Assembly (NCBI RefSeq): GCF_016595235.1
Contig: NZ_JAENHL010000007.1
Location: forward strand, 1,710,765-1,774,764
Length of the DNA stretch: 64,000 bases
DNA from: Taklimakanibacter albus
GTDB taxonomy: Bacteria > Pseudomonadota > Alphaproteobacteria > Rhizobiales > Aestuariivirgaceae
Reading direction: 5' to 3'
Program-made: the position numbers and the translations under genes
Notes under the pieces: model-generated
What the model saw: only the letters and a program-made list of their open reading frames with translations
Told to the model about the DNA's origin: nothing
Database searches by the model: none
Part shown: positions 44,401-54,400 of the stretch, in pieces
Layout: each line of letters starts with the position of its first letter
How positions within the stretch are numbered: position 1 is the first letter of the stretch

Positions 44401-47400
44401 CAGTGGCGCGGGCGGCACCGGCGGCGCCGGCACGGCGGGGAGCAGCGGCGACGGCGGCGACGGCACGGGCGGTGACGGCGGCGACATCGCCATCACCAAC
44501 ACCGGCGCGATCGTCAGCGTCGGCACCGGTATCCGGGTGTTGGCACAAGCGGGCGACGGCATCAGCGGCAAGGGCGACAATGGCGGCACGGGCACCGGCG
44601 GCAATGGCGGGATCGGCGGAGTACTCGCCGTCGGTGGCGATGGCAAAACCGGCACCGGTGGCAAAAGCGGCGACGGTGGCGACGGCACCGGCGGCGACGG
44701 TGGTGACATTGTCATCGACAATAGCGGCGCGATCATCACCTCGGGCGCCGGCGCGCATGGTATCCAGGCGGTGGCGCAGGCAGGCGACGGCACCGGCGGC
44801 AAGGGCGGCAATGGCGGCACGGGCACCGGCGGCAACGGTGGATCCGGATCATTCAGCGCCGGCGGCGATGGCAACAGCGGCACCGGCGGCAAGGGCGGAT
44901 CGGGAGCGCTCGGCACGGGCGGTGCCGGCGGCGACATCACCATCACCAATAGCGGCGCTCTGACGACGAGCGGAAACGGCATCACGGTCGTGGCTCAGGC
45001 CGGGATCGGCACAGGCGGCACCGGGGGCAGCGGCAATACCGGCACGGCCGGCGACAGTGCTGTCGGCGGCGCGGGTCCCGGCACCGGGGGTGACGGTGGC
45101 ATCGGGGCCGCGGGGAATGGCGGTCGCGGCGCTGCCGGCACGGGCGGCGATAGTGGCGACATCACCATCACCAACCGCGGCGCGATCGTGAGCGGCGGCA
45201 GCGGCATCGTGGCCCTGAGCGCGGCCGGCCATGGCCGGGGTGGTGATGGCAGCGCCGGCGGCAGCGCGACCGCCAAGAACGGCAGTGCCGGCGGCAGCAG
45301 CGCCGGCGGCGCCATTGGCGGCAAGGGCGGTGGCGCGAATGGCGGTCATGGCGGCGATGGCGGTGACGGGACTGGCGGTGCCGGCGGCGACATCACGATC
45401 ACCAATGAGGCGGCGATCACCACATCGGGCGCCGCGATGCACGGCTTACTGGCGGCGGCATCTGCCGCCAATGGAAGCGGTGGAGATGGCGGCGCTGGTG
45501 GCGGCGCCACTGGCGGCAATGGCGGCGGCGCCAGCGTGGGCGCCGGCGGCGATGGCGGCACCGGCACGGGGGGCAGCGGCGACGCCGGGGGAGACGGCAT
45601 GGGCGGTGGCGGCGGCAAGATCACCATCACGAATAACGGTGCCCTGACGACGGGTGGCAACGGCATTGAAGCGCTGACCGGCGCCGGCCACGGCACGGGT
45701 GGAGACGGCGCCGCGGGCAATAATGGGACGGGGGGTTCAGGAGGCGCCGGAAATCTCGGCGTTGCTGGTGGTGCCGCCGGCACCGGCAGGGCGGGGGATG
45801 GCGGCGATGGTGGCGACGGCACGGGCGGTGACGGCGGCGACATCGTCATCACCAACACCGGCGCGATCGTCAGCGGCGGCACCGGCATTCATGCGGTGGC
45901 GAGTGCCGGCGATGGAACGGGCGGCAAGGGCAGCAATGGCGGCACGGGCGCCGGCGGCAATGGCGGATCGGGAGCGCTCGGCGCCGGCGGTGATGGCAAG
46001 CCCGGCATCGGCGGCAACGGCGGCGATGGTGGCGACGGCACGGGCGGCGATGGCGGCGACATCGTCATCGACAACAGCGGCGCCATCACCACCACGGCCA
46101 ATGCCGCGCATGGCATTCACGCTTTGACCATCGGCGGCGATGGCACCGGCGGCAGCGGGGGCGTTGGCGGTTCGGCGACGAATGGCACACCCGGCGCAGA
46201 CGGCCTGGGCGCTGGCGGCGCCGGCGGTACCGGCGCGGCGGGGAATGGCGGCGCCGGGGGCGCCGGCAAAGGTGGTGACGGCGGCGACATCGCCATCACC
46301 AACAGCGGCACGATCAGGGTCTCGGGCGCCGGCTCTCATGGCATTCTCGCGGTAGCTCAGAAAGGACTGGGCGCAGCGGGCACTGGCACACTCGGCGGGT
46401 CGGGCTCAGGCGGAGAGAGCGGATCGATCAACATCGACAATAGTGGCGCGGTAACCGCCGGCGGTGACGGCATCAATGCCCTGGCCGAAAGCTCCGCCGC
46501 CACGATCGCCATCACCAATTCTGCCGCCATTGCGGGCGGCACACATGGCGTGCTGGCTTCCGCGACGGGCGATATCGACATCATCAATTCGGGACTTATC
46601 ACCTCGGCTAATCTCTTCGCCATCGACACCGTCGGCGCCGCGACCTCGATCATGAATTCCGGCACGATCCGGGGCTTCGTCGATCTCACCGACAATAGCG
46701 ACACGATCACCAACGAAGCAGGCGGCGTTTTCGCGGCCCGGATGACATCCGAATTCCGCGGCGGCGGCGATCTCTTCCGCAACGAAGGAACGGTGGCGAG
46801 CGCCGCCGATGCGGCGACTCTCGAGACGGTCGTCTTCAAGGATCTGGAGACCTTCGACAATGCGGTCGGCCAGATCTCGCTGATCGACGGCCAGGCCGGT
46901 GACAGCCTGGAGATGACGCGGACATCGGCCATGGCCCCCGCCACCCGCTATATCGGCGGCGGCGGCCTCGCGGTCGACGCGATCCTGGCGGCGCCCGGCC
47001 TCGGCCTGTCGGACAAGCTCCTGATCACCGGCACGACGGAAGGCACGACCAGGGTTTCGGTCAATGTCGTCGATGTGCAGGGTGCGAATCTCGACGGCAT
47101 TCCGGTGGTGATCGTGACCGGGACCGCAGGCCCGGGCAGTTCGCAAGCGGGCGATTTCGTCCTCGATGGCGGGCCGATAAACGCCGGCTTCTTCACCTGG
47201 GATCTGCGCTACGATGCGCCGAACCTGGAGCACGAGCTCTATACGTCGGGTGTCGGCGCCGGCGCCTATGAATTCGCCGCCGGCCTCACCGGCGCGCAGG
47301 ATATCTGGTACCAGACGACCGGCACCCTGTTGCAGCGCCAGGCCGATCTGCGGCCGTTGCTCGACGGTCCGGCGGTGATGCCGGTCGCCGACTACGCCGA

Positions 47401-48244
47401 GCCGGTGGAGCCGACGCCGGTCGCGAAGATGACGCCGGGCTTCTGGCTCAAGGGCATAGGTGCCTGGCTCGAGCGTGACGAAGGCAGTGGTGTCACCACG
47501 ACCGATCGCGACCAGTCGATCTACGGCGCCCTTGCCGGCTTCGATTTCGGCACGGAACGCGCCGGAGAACTGTGGATGTTCGGCCTGTTCGGCGGTTATC
47601 TCAAATCCGAGCTCGACTTCGATCAGACCAACACGGAATGGACTTATAAAGGTCCCTCGGTCGGCGTCTATGCCACCTATCTCGACCATGCCTTCTCGAT
47701 CGATGCGGTGGTCAAGGCGGACTTCCTCGATGTCGATATCGACGCGAGCGATCTCGCGATGCAGTCGGGCGAGGCCGATACGCAGGTATTCAACATCGGT
47801 GGCCGGATCGACACGGGCTACAAGTTCGGCAAGACGCTGTTCGTCGAGCCGCAGGCGACGCTGGCCATCGTCAACACCGAGATCGACGATGTCGGCATCT
47901 TCGGCGGCACGGTGAAATATGACGACGCGACGAGCCTGCGCGGCAGGCTGGGCCTGAGGCTCGGCTTCGACCATACCGGCGACACCGGCACGGTGTTCTC
48001 CGGCGATGTGACGGCGAGCGTGTGGGAGGAGCTTAACGGCGACAATGACGCAGTGATCCTGGCGCCTGGCCTTCCGGGCTCCCTCGGCGTGTCCGACGAT
48101 CCGGCGGCGACGGTTGGTGATGTGTCGCTGGGCTTCAGCGCGGCGGCACCCGAGGGCTGGTCGGGCTTCCTGCGTGGCAATTACCAGTTCGCCGACGACT
48201 TCGAAGCGATCAGCGCCAATGCCGGAGTAAGATACGCCTGGTAG
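41417..48244 (+). CDS. Giant glycine-rich autotransporter adhesin-like protein
   Basis: A 2275-residue outer-membrane protein. An extended signal region ends near LSPAVAQ (about residue 64). Residues about 150-1670 are a passenger built of roughly 75-residue units: a beta segment such as ITITNDAAI or DIAITNSGAITTSG, a helix-like AGxGTGG, then a long Gly/Asp/Asn-rich run. About 1680-1990 resemble pertactin-type beta-helix end sequences (GGVFAARMTSEFRGGGDLF). About 2005-2275 is the type V autotransporter beta-barrel, starting MTPGFWLKGIGAWLERDEG and ending in the aromatic Trp of GVRYAW. Likely a surface adhesin or biofilm matrix protein; ligand unknown. Preceded by a shared element; starts after CGGGG at 41417. 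Confidence 0.85.
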   Translation: MMPFKTAASGHSAAEPERAGIQRAGKWPGMRALLGSSILTGGQCAALLSASLFAGLAALSPAVAQVIDLPTQAVPTTTDNSTVCVSAGDCIIIFSTGNGNFIDLSNTAALTAGGMGINTSTAGAGAYILIDNFGNITSASHGISATASAGSGTGANGNPGAGATGGGGGNGDGAPGGNATGNDGGDGGPGTGGAGGNITITNDAAISTSGGAAHGIGALADAGSGTGGDGGAGNGGTGGFGGAGNLGAGGDGGTGTGGKGGNGGGGTGGDGGDIAITNSGAITTSGVDSHGIHAIAQAGDGTGGKGSNGGAGTGGNGGPGTTGAGGDGNTGTGGKGGDGGTGTGGDGGDIAIINSGALTTTGNGILVMALAGSGTGEGGGSGNTGTGGDSGASGLDAGGDGGAGVGGNGGGGGTGTGGDGGDIIITNSGAIVSGSSGIMAMAQAGNGAGGDGGGGGAATAKDGSASGIGGTGSKGGGANGGHGGDGGAGTGGSGGDITITNDAAITTSDVSAHGIMALAEAGYGTGGDGRGGGGATGGDGGSAGLGASSGDGGGGTAGNGGDGGAGTGGDGGKITITNNGALTTGGNGIAAQADGGVGTGGDGGAGNAGAGGSGGAGNLGAGGDGGSGTAGNSGNGGAGTGGDGGDIAITNTGAITTSGAGSRGILAVAQAGNGTGGKGDNGGTGTGGKGGPGTIAAGGDGKAGAGGNGGDGGVGMGGDGGDIVIDNSGALTTTGNGILALAQAGNGRGGAGGSGNTGTAGDSGAGGLGAGGDGGTGTGGNGGGGGAGTGGNGGDITITNTGAIVSGNSGILAMAQAGTGAGGDGNGGGVATAKNGGAGGSGVGGGSGGKGGGANGGHGGDAGDGTGGAGGSIMITNDAAISTSGGTAHGVQAVASAGDGTGGDGGSGGGATGGNGGVGIQGAGGDGGAGTAGNGSQGGAGAGGDGGKITITNNGALTTGGNGIDVETNAGNGTGGNGGTGNGGTGGSGGAAASISGAGGTGGAGTAGSSGDGGDGTGGDGGDIAITNTGAIVSVGTGIRVLAQAGDGISGKGDNGGTGTGGNGGIGGVLAVGGDGKTGTGGKSGDGGDGTGGDGGDIVIDNSGAIITSGAGAHGIQAVAQAGDGTGGKGGNGGTGTGGNGGSGSFSAGGDGNSGTGGKGGSGALGTGGAGGDITITNSGALTTSGNGITVVAQAGIGTGGTGGSGNTGTAGDSAVGGAGPGTGGDGGIGAAGNGGRGAAGTGGDSGDITITNRGAIVSGGSGIVALSAAGHGRGGDGSAGGSATAKNGSAGGSSAGGAIGGKGGGANGGHGGDGGDGTGGAGGDITITNEAAITTSGAAMHGLLAAASAANGSGGDGGAGGGATGGNGGGASVGAGGDGGTGTGGSGDAGGDGMGGGGGKITITNNGALTTGGNGIEALTGAGHGTGGDGAAGNNGTGGSGGAGNLGVAGGAAGTGRAGDGGDGGDGTGGDGGDIVITNTGAIVSGGTGIHAVASAGDGTGGKGSNGGTGAGGNGGSGALGAGGDGKPGIGGNGGDGGDGTGGDGGDIVIDNSGAITTTANAAHGIHALTIGGDGTGGSGGVGGSATNGTPGADGLGAGGAGGTGAAGNGGAGGAGKGGDGGDIAITNSGTIRVSGAGSHGILAVAQKGLGAAGTGTLGGSGSGGESGSINIDNSGAVTAGGDGINALAESSAATIAITNSAAIAGGTHGVLASATGDIDIINSGLITSANLFAIDTVGAATSIMNSGTIRGFVDLTDNSDTITNEAGGVFAARMTSEFRGGGDLFRNEGTVASAADAATLETVVFKDLETFDNAVGQISLIDGQAGDSLEMTRTSAMAPATRYIGGGGLAVDAILAAPGLGLSDKLLITGTTEGTTRVSVNVVDVQGANLDGIPVVIVTGTAGPGSSQAGDFVLDGGPINAGFFTWDLRYDAPNLEHELYTSGVGAGAYEFAAGLTGAQDIWYQTTGTLLQRQADLRPLLDGPAVMPVADYAEPVEPTPVAKMTPGFWLKGIGAWLERDEGSGVTTTDRDQSIYGALAGFDFGTERAGELWMFGLFGGYLKSELDFDQTNTEWTYKGPSVGVYATYLDHAFSIDAVVKADFLDVDIDASDLAMQSGEADTQVFNIGGRIDTGYKFGKTLFVEPQATLAIVNTEIDDVGIFGGTVKYDDATSLRGRLGLRLGFDHTGDTGTVFSGDVTASVWEELNGDNDAVILAPGLPGSLGVSDDPAATVGDVSLGFSAAAPEGWSGFLRGNYQFADDFEAISANAGVRYAW
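42020..46430 (+). repeat. Higher-order repeats in the autotransporter passenger
   Basis: About 21 units of roughly 225 bases each carry an I-x-I-T-N type beta segment. The units with NDAA or NEAA mark block starts at 42020, 42917, 44045 and 45404: spacings 897, 1128 and 1359 bases, containing 4, 5 and 6 units. Each block is longer than the last by 231 bases. Every block before the last ends with a similar ATAKxGxA...GGGANGGHGGD segment. Confidence 0.85.
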
Positions 48245-48254
48245 TCCAATCTAG

Positions 48255-48305
48255 CGCTCATTTTAGTATCATATGGTGATAGGCGGTCCCGGATTTTCCC
48301 GGCAC
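48255..48305 (+). promoter_or_regulatory. Shared upstream element, copy 2 (modular secreted protein gene)
   Basis: Starts CGCTCATTTTAGTATCATAT and ends TTTTCCCGGCAC, 11 bases after the autotransporter stop codon. The inner ATCA-tatgg-TGAT lies at 48268-48280, about 136 bases before the preferred ATG at 48410. Sequence following it also matches copy 1 for CCTGCATC and CCCATTGGAGCA, so the shared 5' region is longer than the 51-base core. Confidence 0.75.
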
Positions 48306-48409
48306 CCTTTCCCTGCATCAGAACCGGATAGATGCTGTCCCGCGGGTGAGAGGCGGCACTCCCCGCAGTTCACCCATTGGAGCAAGGCGTCGCCAACAGG
48401 GGAATGGCA

Positions 48410-51400
48410 ATGCCTGGAGCATTCCACATCGCGCGGTTCTCCATTCGGCTTGCGATCGCGGCCCTTCTCGCCGCCTTGCCGCCTCTGTTCGCGGCACATG
48501 CCCAGGATACACTTGCGCCTGCGGCCGAAAGCCTGTTGCAGCCGGGCGATATCGCCGCCTCCGGCTTTTCCGGCGTGAAGCTCCAGGTCGAGGGATTGCC
48601 GCCCGGCGTCGATCCTCTCTCCAAGACCGTCATCGATCCTGACGGCGTCACGCTGCGCATCTATAATGGCGGCCCGGTTCAGGGGCCGCTGGACGGCCAG
48701 CAGCTTGCCCCGCCTCTGCGCACGGAATTCACGGCCAAGGACATCGGCCATGTCTTCGGACTGGCCTTTGACACGCTGCCGGCGGATGAGCGCGGAACGC
48801 CCGGCCTCTATGCCGCCGCCACTTCCGCCTTCGGCCTCTACATCGTGGGCCCCGACAGCGATGGCGACGGACAGCCCGACCGGCTGATGAAAGGCGCGCC
48901 CGGCGCCCGGTTCATGGAAGGTTTGTTCGGCCCGGCCCCCGGTGGTGGCGCCGGCGCGATCTGGAAGATCGACAGCGTGACCGGCGCGGTGAGCCTTTAT
49001 GCGGAGCTCGTGAACAATGGCGGCCCCGGCATCGGCGGCCTTGCCTTCGACGGGTTGAGCCGCTCGCTCTATGTCTCCGATCTCGACACCGGCCTCATCC
49101 ATCAGCTGAAGGGCTCAGGCTCCGGCGCCGGCCTCGCCGAGTTCGACCATGGCCTGCAGGGCCGGCCCTTGGCGGGAAAGGACGGCGTGGCCGATGACGG
49201 GCTAAGGCTCGACATCACGTCGCCGAGCTTCGACACGGCCAACCCGGCAACCTGGGGATTGACGCAGGCCGCGCGCCGGATCGACGGAATGGCCGTCCAA
49301 GGCAGGCGGCTTTACTACACCGTGGCGGAAGGGCCTGAGGTCTGGTCCGTCGGCCTCGCCGATGATGGTTCGTTCCTTGGCGATGCGCGGATCGAGTTGA
49401 GCGTCACCGCCTCCGAGGCGGGCATTATATCCGGAATCGCCTTCGACAACAAAGGCGCCATGGTGCTGGCGATGCGCGACGCCGTGCAAAACACCGGCGA
49501 CTATTCCGCTCTCACCGGGGCCAGCCCCACCGATATTATCCGCTACGCCCCTGAATCCCCGGACGATCCGCAAACCGCTTCGTCCTGGCATTTCGACACG
49601 CTCACCTACCCTGTCGGCCAGTCTCCCGAACGCCGCGACGGCAGCGGCGGCATAGCGTTGCAATATGCCTACAAGCCCGATGGCGGCCTCGATCTCACGG
49701 CCTGTGGCGGAACGCTGATTGCCTCAGGGGACATATTGGGGCCGGAGCGTACCGCCCATGGCCTGCAGATCGGTGATGTGAGCCGGTTTCAGTCCACGGC
49801 CGGCGCAACCGTTCCAACCGCCTTCATTGCTCTCGATCCCGCTCAGGATGCGGCGGGAGCCCGCGGCCATGCGGGTGGCGTCGCCGTGCTGTCGCAATGT
49901 GTCGGCGAATCCGGCTTCCCCACTCTCGCTTCAGGAGGATCGCAGTTCCCGGGAGTGGCCGGAAATGACGGCCAGACTGGTTTTCCGGGCGTTGACGGCG
50001 GCGGCGGTCAGCCCGGCTTTCCCGGTGTTGACGGTGGCGGCGGACAGGCCGGTTTTCCAGGTGTCGAGGGTGGCGGCGGACAAGCTGGCCTTCCAGACGT
50101 TGAAGGCGGTGGCGGCCAGGTCTTTCCGGATGTCGAAGACGGCGGTGGCGGCAAGACGGCGGGCAAGCTCACGCTGGCCAAGTCCGCTTCCGTGCCGAAA
50201 TGCTCGCCCAAAGGCGGTTGTGCCTTCAACATAGAAGTCACGAATGATGGCGGGGAAATCCCCGGCCCCATCACGATCAACGAGCTCATCGAAGCGCCGC
50301 AGGCGGTGTTGACGGGCGAGCCCAATGCCCCCTGGCAATGCAGCAAGGCGGCGCCCTTCACCTGCACCCATCCAGGCCCGGTGCCGGCCAATGGCAAGCT
50401 CGACATGCGGCTGGTCTTTGCCCCGAACACGCCGCCGGAAGCCAAGGAGCTCAAGAACTGCGCGTCCATCGCCGGCGGGGAGTCGGCTTGCGCCACCATG
50501 GCGCTCGATCCGAATGTGCCGGTGCAGACCGGGCCGGTGGTGATTTCGAAAAAGGGACCGGCCAGTTGCCCGCTCATCGGCACCTGCACATTCGAGATCA
50601 CGCTCACCAACACGACCGACGCGGTGGTGCCGGGCCCCATCCCCTTCACCGACACGATCGACATTCCGGGTGCGACCCTTGCCGATGAGGCGCTCCCGGC
50701 GCCCTTCGCCTGCGACAAGGGTGGTCCGCCCTTCGTCTGCCGGTTCGGCGGCGCCGGCACCGGGCTGGGTCCGCGCGAATCGAGAACCGTTCCGCTGCGC
50801 ATAAACCTGAATTTGCCCGCGGGCACCACCAGTCTCAAAAATTGCGCGGTGAAGCCCGCGCTCCAGAAGAAAGCCGAGCTGCAAATTCCTTTGAACAGAA
50901 GCCTGCCGGTCACCAATGCAAGCTTCCGTCCCCAGTCATTCGCCAAGGGCAACGGCCTCCTGCATTTGGCGGGTATTCTCGACGACGTTGGGGGCGAGGT
51001 CAAACAAGGCGCCGGTGGTGGTGTCGGGGATGCGGTGAAAGGCGTTATCGGCGGCGGTGCCGCCGCCCCTGCCCCGGCGGGCGGCAATATCGGTGGCGTC
51101 TCGGGCGTTGCGCAGAACTGCACAAGATGGGGACTGAAGCAGAAACGCCTCGCCCTCCGGCAAAGCAACGGCTTGCTGACCTATTTCTCCGGTGTCGAGG
51201 TCGACCAATACAGCAAGATCATCGGGACGGCGAGGTATTATTCGATTTCGGCCGACGGGACCAAAGGTCCCCAAGTCGTTGGTCGCGTTACGAGTTTTGG
51301 GACAGACCAGAAGCCGGCTTTTAAGGCCTATTGGCCCAAAAGCGGCGAATACGGAAATTATTTTTTTGACATTGGCAGTGACGGGAAAGCCAAAGGCACC

Positions 51401-54400
51401 TGGGTCGATCAGGCCGGCAACCGCGGCACTTTCGTGGACGAAGCCAATCAGTGGGTTTGCAAAAGCAGTCCGTTTTGCGAAGCCTATGCCGACAAGGCTG
51501 TCCAGGCATTTGTAGCGGCCCGCAAAGACGGCTGCTCGTTGGCCGACCTCGGAGTCCCTGCGGGCGCTGGCGGCCGCTGGACGGCAAACCGGCAGGAGCA
51601 CGTCGATTTCTGCATGGCGCGCGCCAGCACCGTCGATCCCGCGATCGAGGCGGAAAACAAGGCCCGAACCGACGGGCACGCTTCTTGCCTTCTCGCGAAG
51701 AAAAACCGCGACGCTTGCACCAGCTTCGCCAAGGACGTGGTGGCGATCAACGAGCAGATGAAGGCCATCAGTTGCAAGGACGCCCTGCCGAATTTGACGG
51801 TCGAGGGCGGGACCAGCATATGCCTGCTGAAGACTGGGCCCGACGCGACTGTCACACAGGAAATGCAGAGAAGGCTCGATGTCTGCAAAGCCCGGCTCGC
51901 CGCCAATGGGAATGCCGGCGCGGGCGGGGCTGATGCGGGCGGCGGCGGACAGGCGCAAGAACCCGCGCCCGAGCAGTGCGCGGTGGTCGCTATCGAAGAC
52001 GTCAAACCGCCTGGTCCCATCGTCGAGCCGCCCGGCCCGGCGCCCGAGCAGCCCAAGAACCTGGCGCTGGCGCATAATCCGGCGGTGGCGCAATGCTCGG
52101 ACACGGGCGGCGGATGCGCTTTCACGACCTTGATCAGTAACCCTGCCGACGCGCCCGAGTTCAACGGACCGATCTCATTCGTGGTCCATCTCTCGCAGCC
52201 GGACGGCAGTGCCTTTCCCAACATCACGATGGAGAGCGGCGGCGAGGCACCGAACGTCGCCGGTGTAACCGCGCCGATCGCCTGCAAGAAGGACGGCAAT
52301 GACGTAACCTGCACGGCGGCGGCGGCAAAAATTCCGCCCGGCAAGAGCGTGCCGGTGCCGATGTCGTTCAAGCCCGGTGGCGGAACGATGGCGACGGCGA
52401 TCAGGAGCTGCGCTTCTTTTGCCGGCGCAGAGCCGTCATGCGCCAATATCTCACTCGTCAAGGGTTCGCTGCTCAGGGCACAGAAAACCACCGCGGCCAC
52501 TTCGTGTGTACCGAATTGCGCCTTTGCAATCTCGCTGAAGAATATGGGCACGGACGCCGCTACGGGTCCCTTCGTCTTCACTGAGGATTTCAAACCCATC
52601 AATGGCGACACCACAATCGAGACCGTCGATGGCGACTTTGCGTGCTCGAACACCAATGGCACATTCGGATGCATCTCGACCAACAAGGGCACGAACGTTC
52701 TTAAACCCGGCGAAACGCTCAATGGCCGCGTGAATATAAAGACCTCGACGACTTCTCCGGCCTACACGAACTGCATCGACTACAATCCTGCCGCCAACGC
52801 CAAGCCCAGCCCGTTCGACAACGATTTCGCCGGCCGCTGTGTCACGATCAAGGACGCGACGCAACAGGGCGCCAATCTGATGATCGAGGTCATCCCGCCC
52901 AACGCCAAGCCGGACGGCATCGGCGAATGCAGCCTCGACAGTGAATGCGACTTCAAGGTCAGGGTGAAAAGCAATGGCGTTGCCGTCGTCGGCACGTCGG
53001 CATTCGATGCCAAGGTCGCCAATGGCATCGTTCAATCGATCGGTATCGGTGGACTACAAGGCGGCGCCTTCTCCTGCAGTCAGAGAGCCGGCGACACGCA
53101 GACGGTCTTTTGCCAGAACGGCACGGCCTTACCCCCGGGTGAGTTACGCGATACCAGTGTTCCGGTGACCGCGGGAGCGACCTGGAAAAAGAACGACACG
53201 CTCACTTTATGCGCGCAGATACCGCCGGGTGACAGCACCCCGAACGACGACAAAGCCTGCGCATCGGTCAAGCTCGATCCCTTCAGCGTCAAGGTGGCGA
53301 AGTCCGGCGATCAATCCTGCACTCAGGGCGGGGATTGTCACTTCACGCTCAGGCTGTTCAATCCGGGTCCGATCGACCACAATGCGCCGGTCACCATTTC
53401 CGACAAGCTGACCGGGCTCGCTTCGGCGCAGATCGTTTCGATCACGCCGCCCTTGCCCTGCGCGACGCAGCCGACGCAGATCCCGTTCTCCTGCACGTCA
53501 CCTGGTCCGGTGCGCCTCGATCTCGACGCTCCTGAAGGCAGCGAGTTCGGCCCACGCGACTTCAAGATGGTCGTGCGGCTGCCGAACGATGCATCGGCCA
53601 CCCAGTTCTCGAATTGCGCCGACGTCTCCGGCGCAGCGGCGGGCGCGGCATCCGCGGAAGAATCCTGCGTCACAGTCAAGAGCCTGCCTCCGCCGGCGAC
53701 CGTCGGTGACCTGACGGTGACCAAGTCGGCGGTGTCAGCGTCTTGCAGCGAAACCGAGCCTTGCCAGTTCAAGATCGCAGTCACCAACAACGGCACGCAA
53801 TCTTTCCCGGGCCCCGTTGCCGTCTATGACGTGATGAGCGTGAACAATGCGCCGATGACGCAGGTCCAGCTCGTCAGCGGCCCGCCTGTCGGCTGGACAT
53901 GCCTGGCCTCCGCCGCACCCGGCATGCAGTGCTCCATGCCGGGTCCGCTGCCCCCCAAGGCGACGGTCGAGCTGACGCTCGGCCTGCAGCCGCTGGCAGG
54001 CTCGCTGGGCGCAGCGTTGAAGATCGACAATTGCGCCGAGATCGCGGGCGGGCAGGCACAGCAGAAATCCTGCGCCAGCATCGCCCTCAAACAAGCTCCG
54101 GCCCAGGCGCCGGGATGCGGCTACGGAATGGTGCTCACATCCGCCGGCCTGTGCGCTTGCCCGGCCCCGAAGATATGGAACGGCCGCGAATGCGGTTATG
54201 GCTCCGGCGGAGCCTCTATGTCGAAGCCGGGCGACGAGCAGCCAAAGCCCGCGCTTCCGGTCATCACCACACCGCCCGCCACTTGCGGGTCCGGCATGAT
54301 CCTCGCCGGCAACGGCCTGTGCGCCTGCCCCGCCAACACCAGATGGACCGGCAAGGCCTGTGAAGGTGGCAAGGGCGGCGGTGGCTTCGACATGATCAAG

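Noticed and set aside
41860-46470. Possible CRISPR array
   Set aside because: Units are about 225 bases, all in one open frame, with imperfect repeats and no separate spacers.
42938-47974. Long minus-strand frames opposite the autotransporter (429 and 522 codons)
   Set aside because: Low-complexity Ala/Thr/Gly or Arg-rich products that mirror the GGC/GGT repeats; the plus strand has a signal peptide and an autotransporter barrel.
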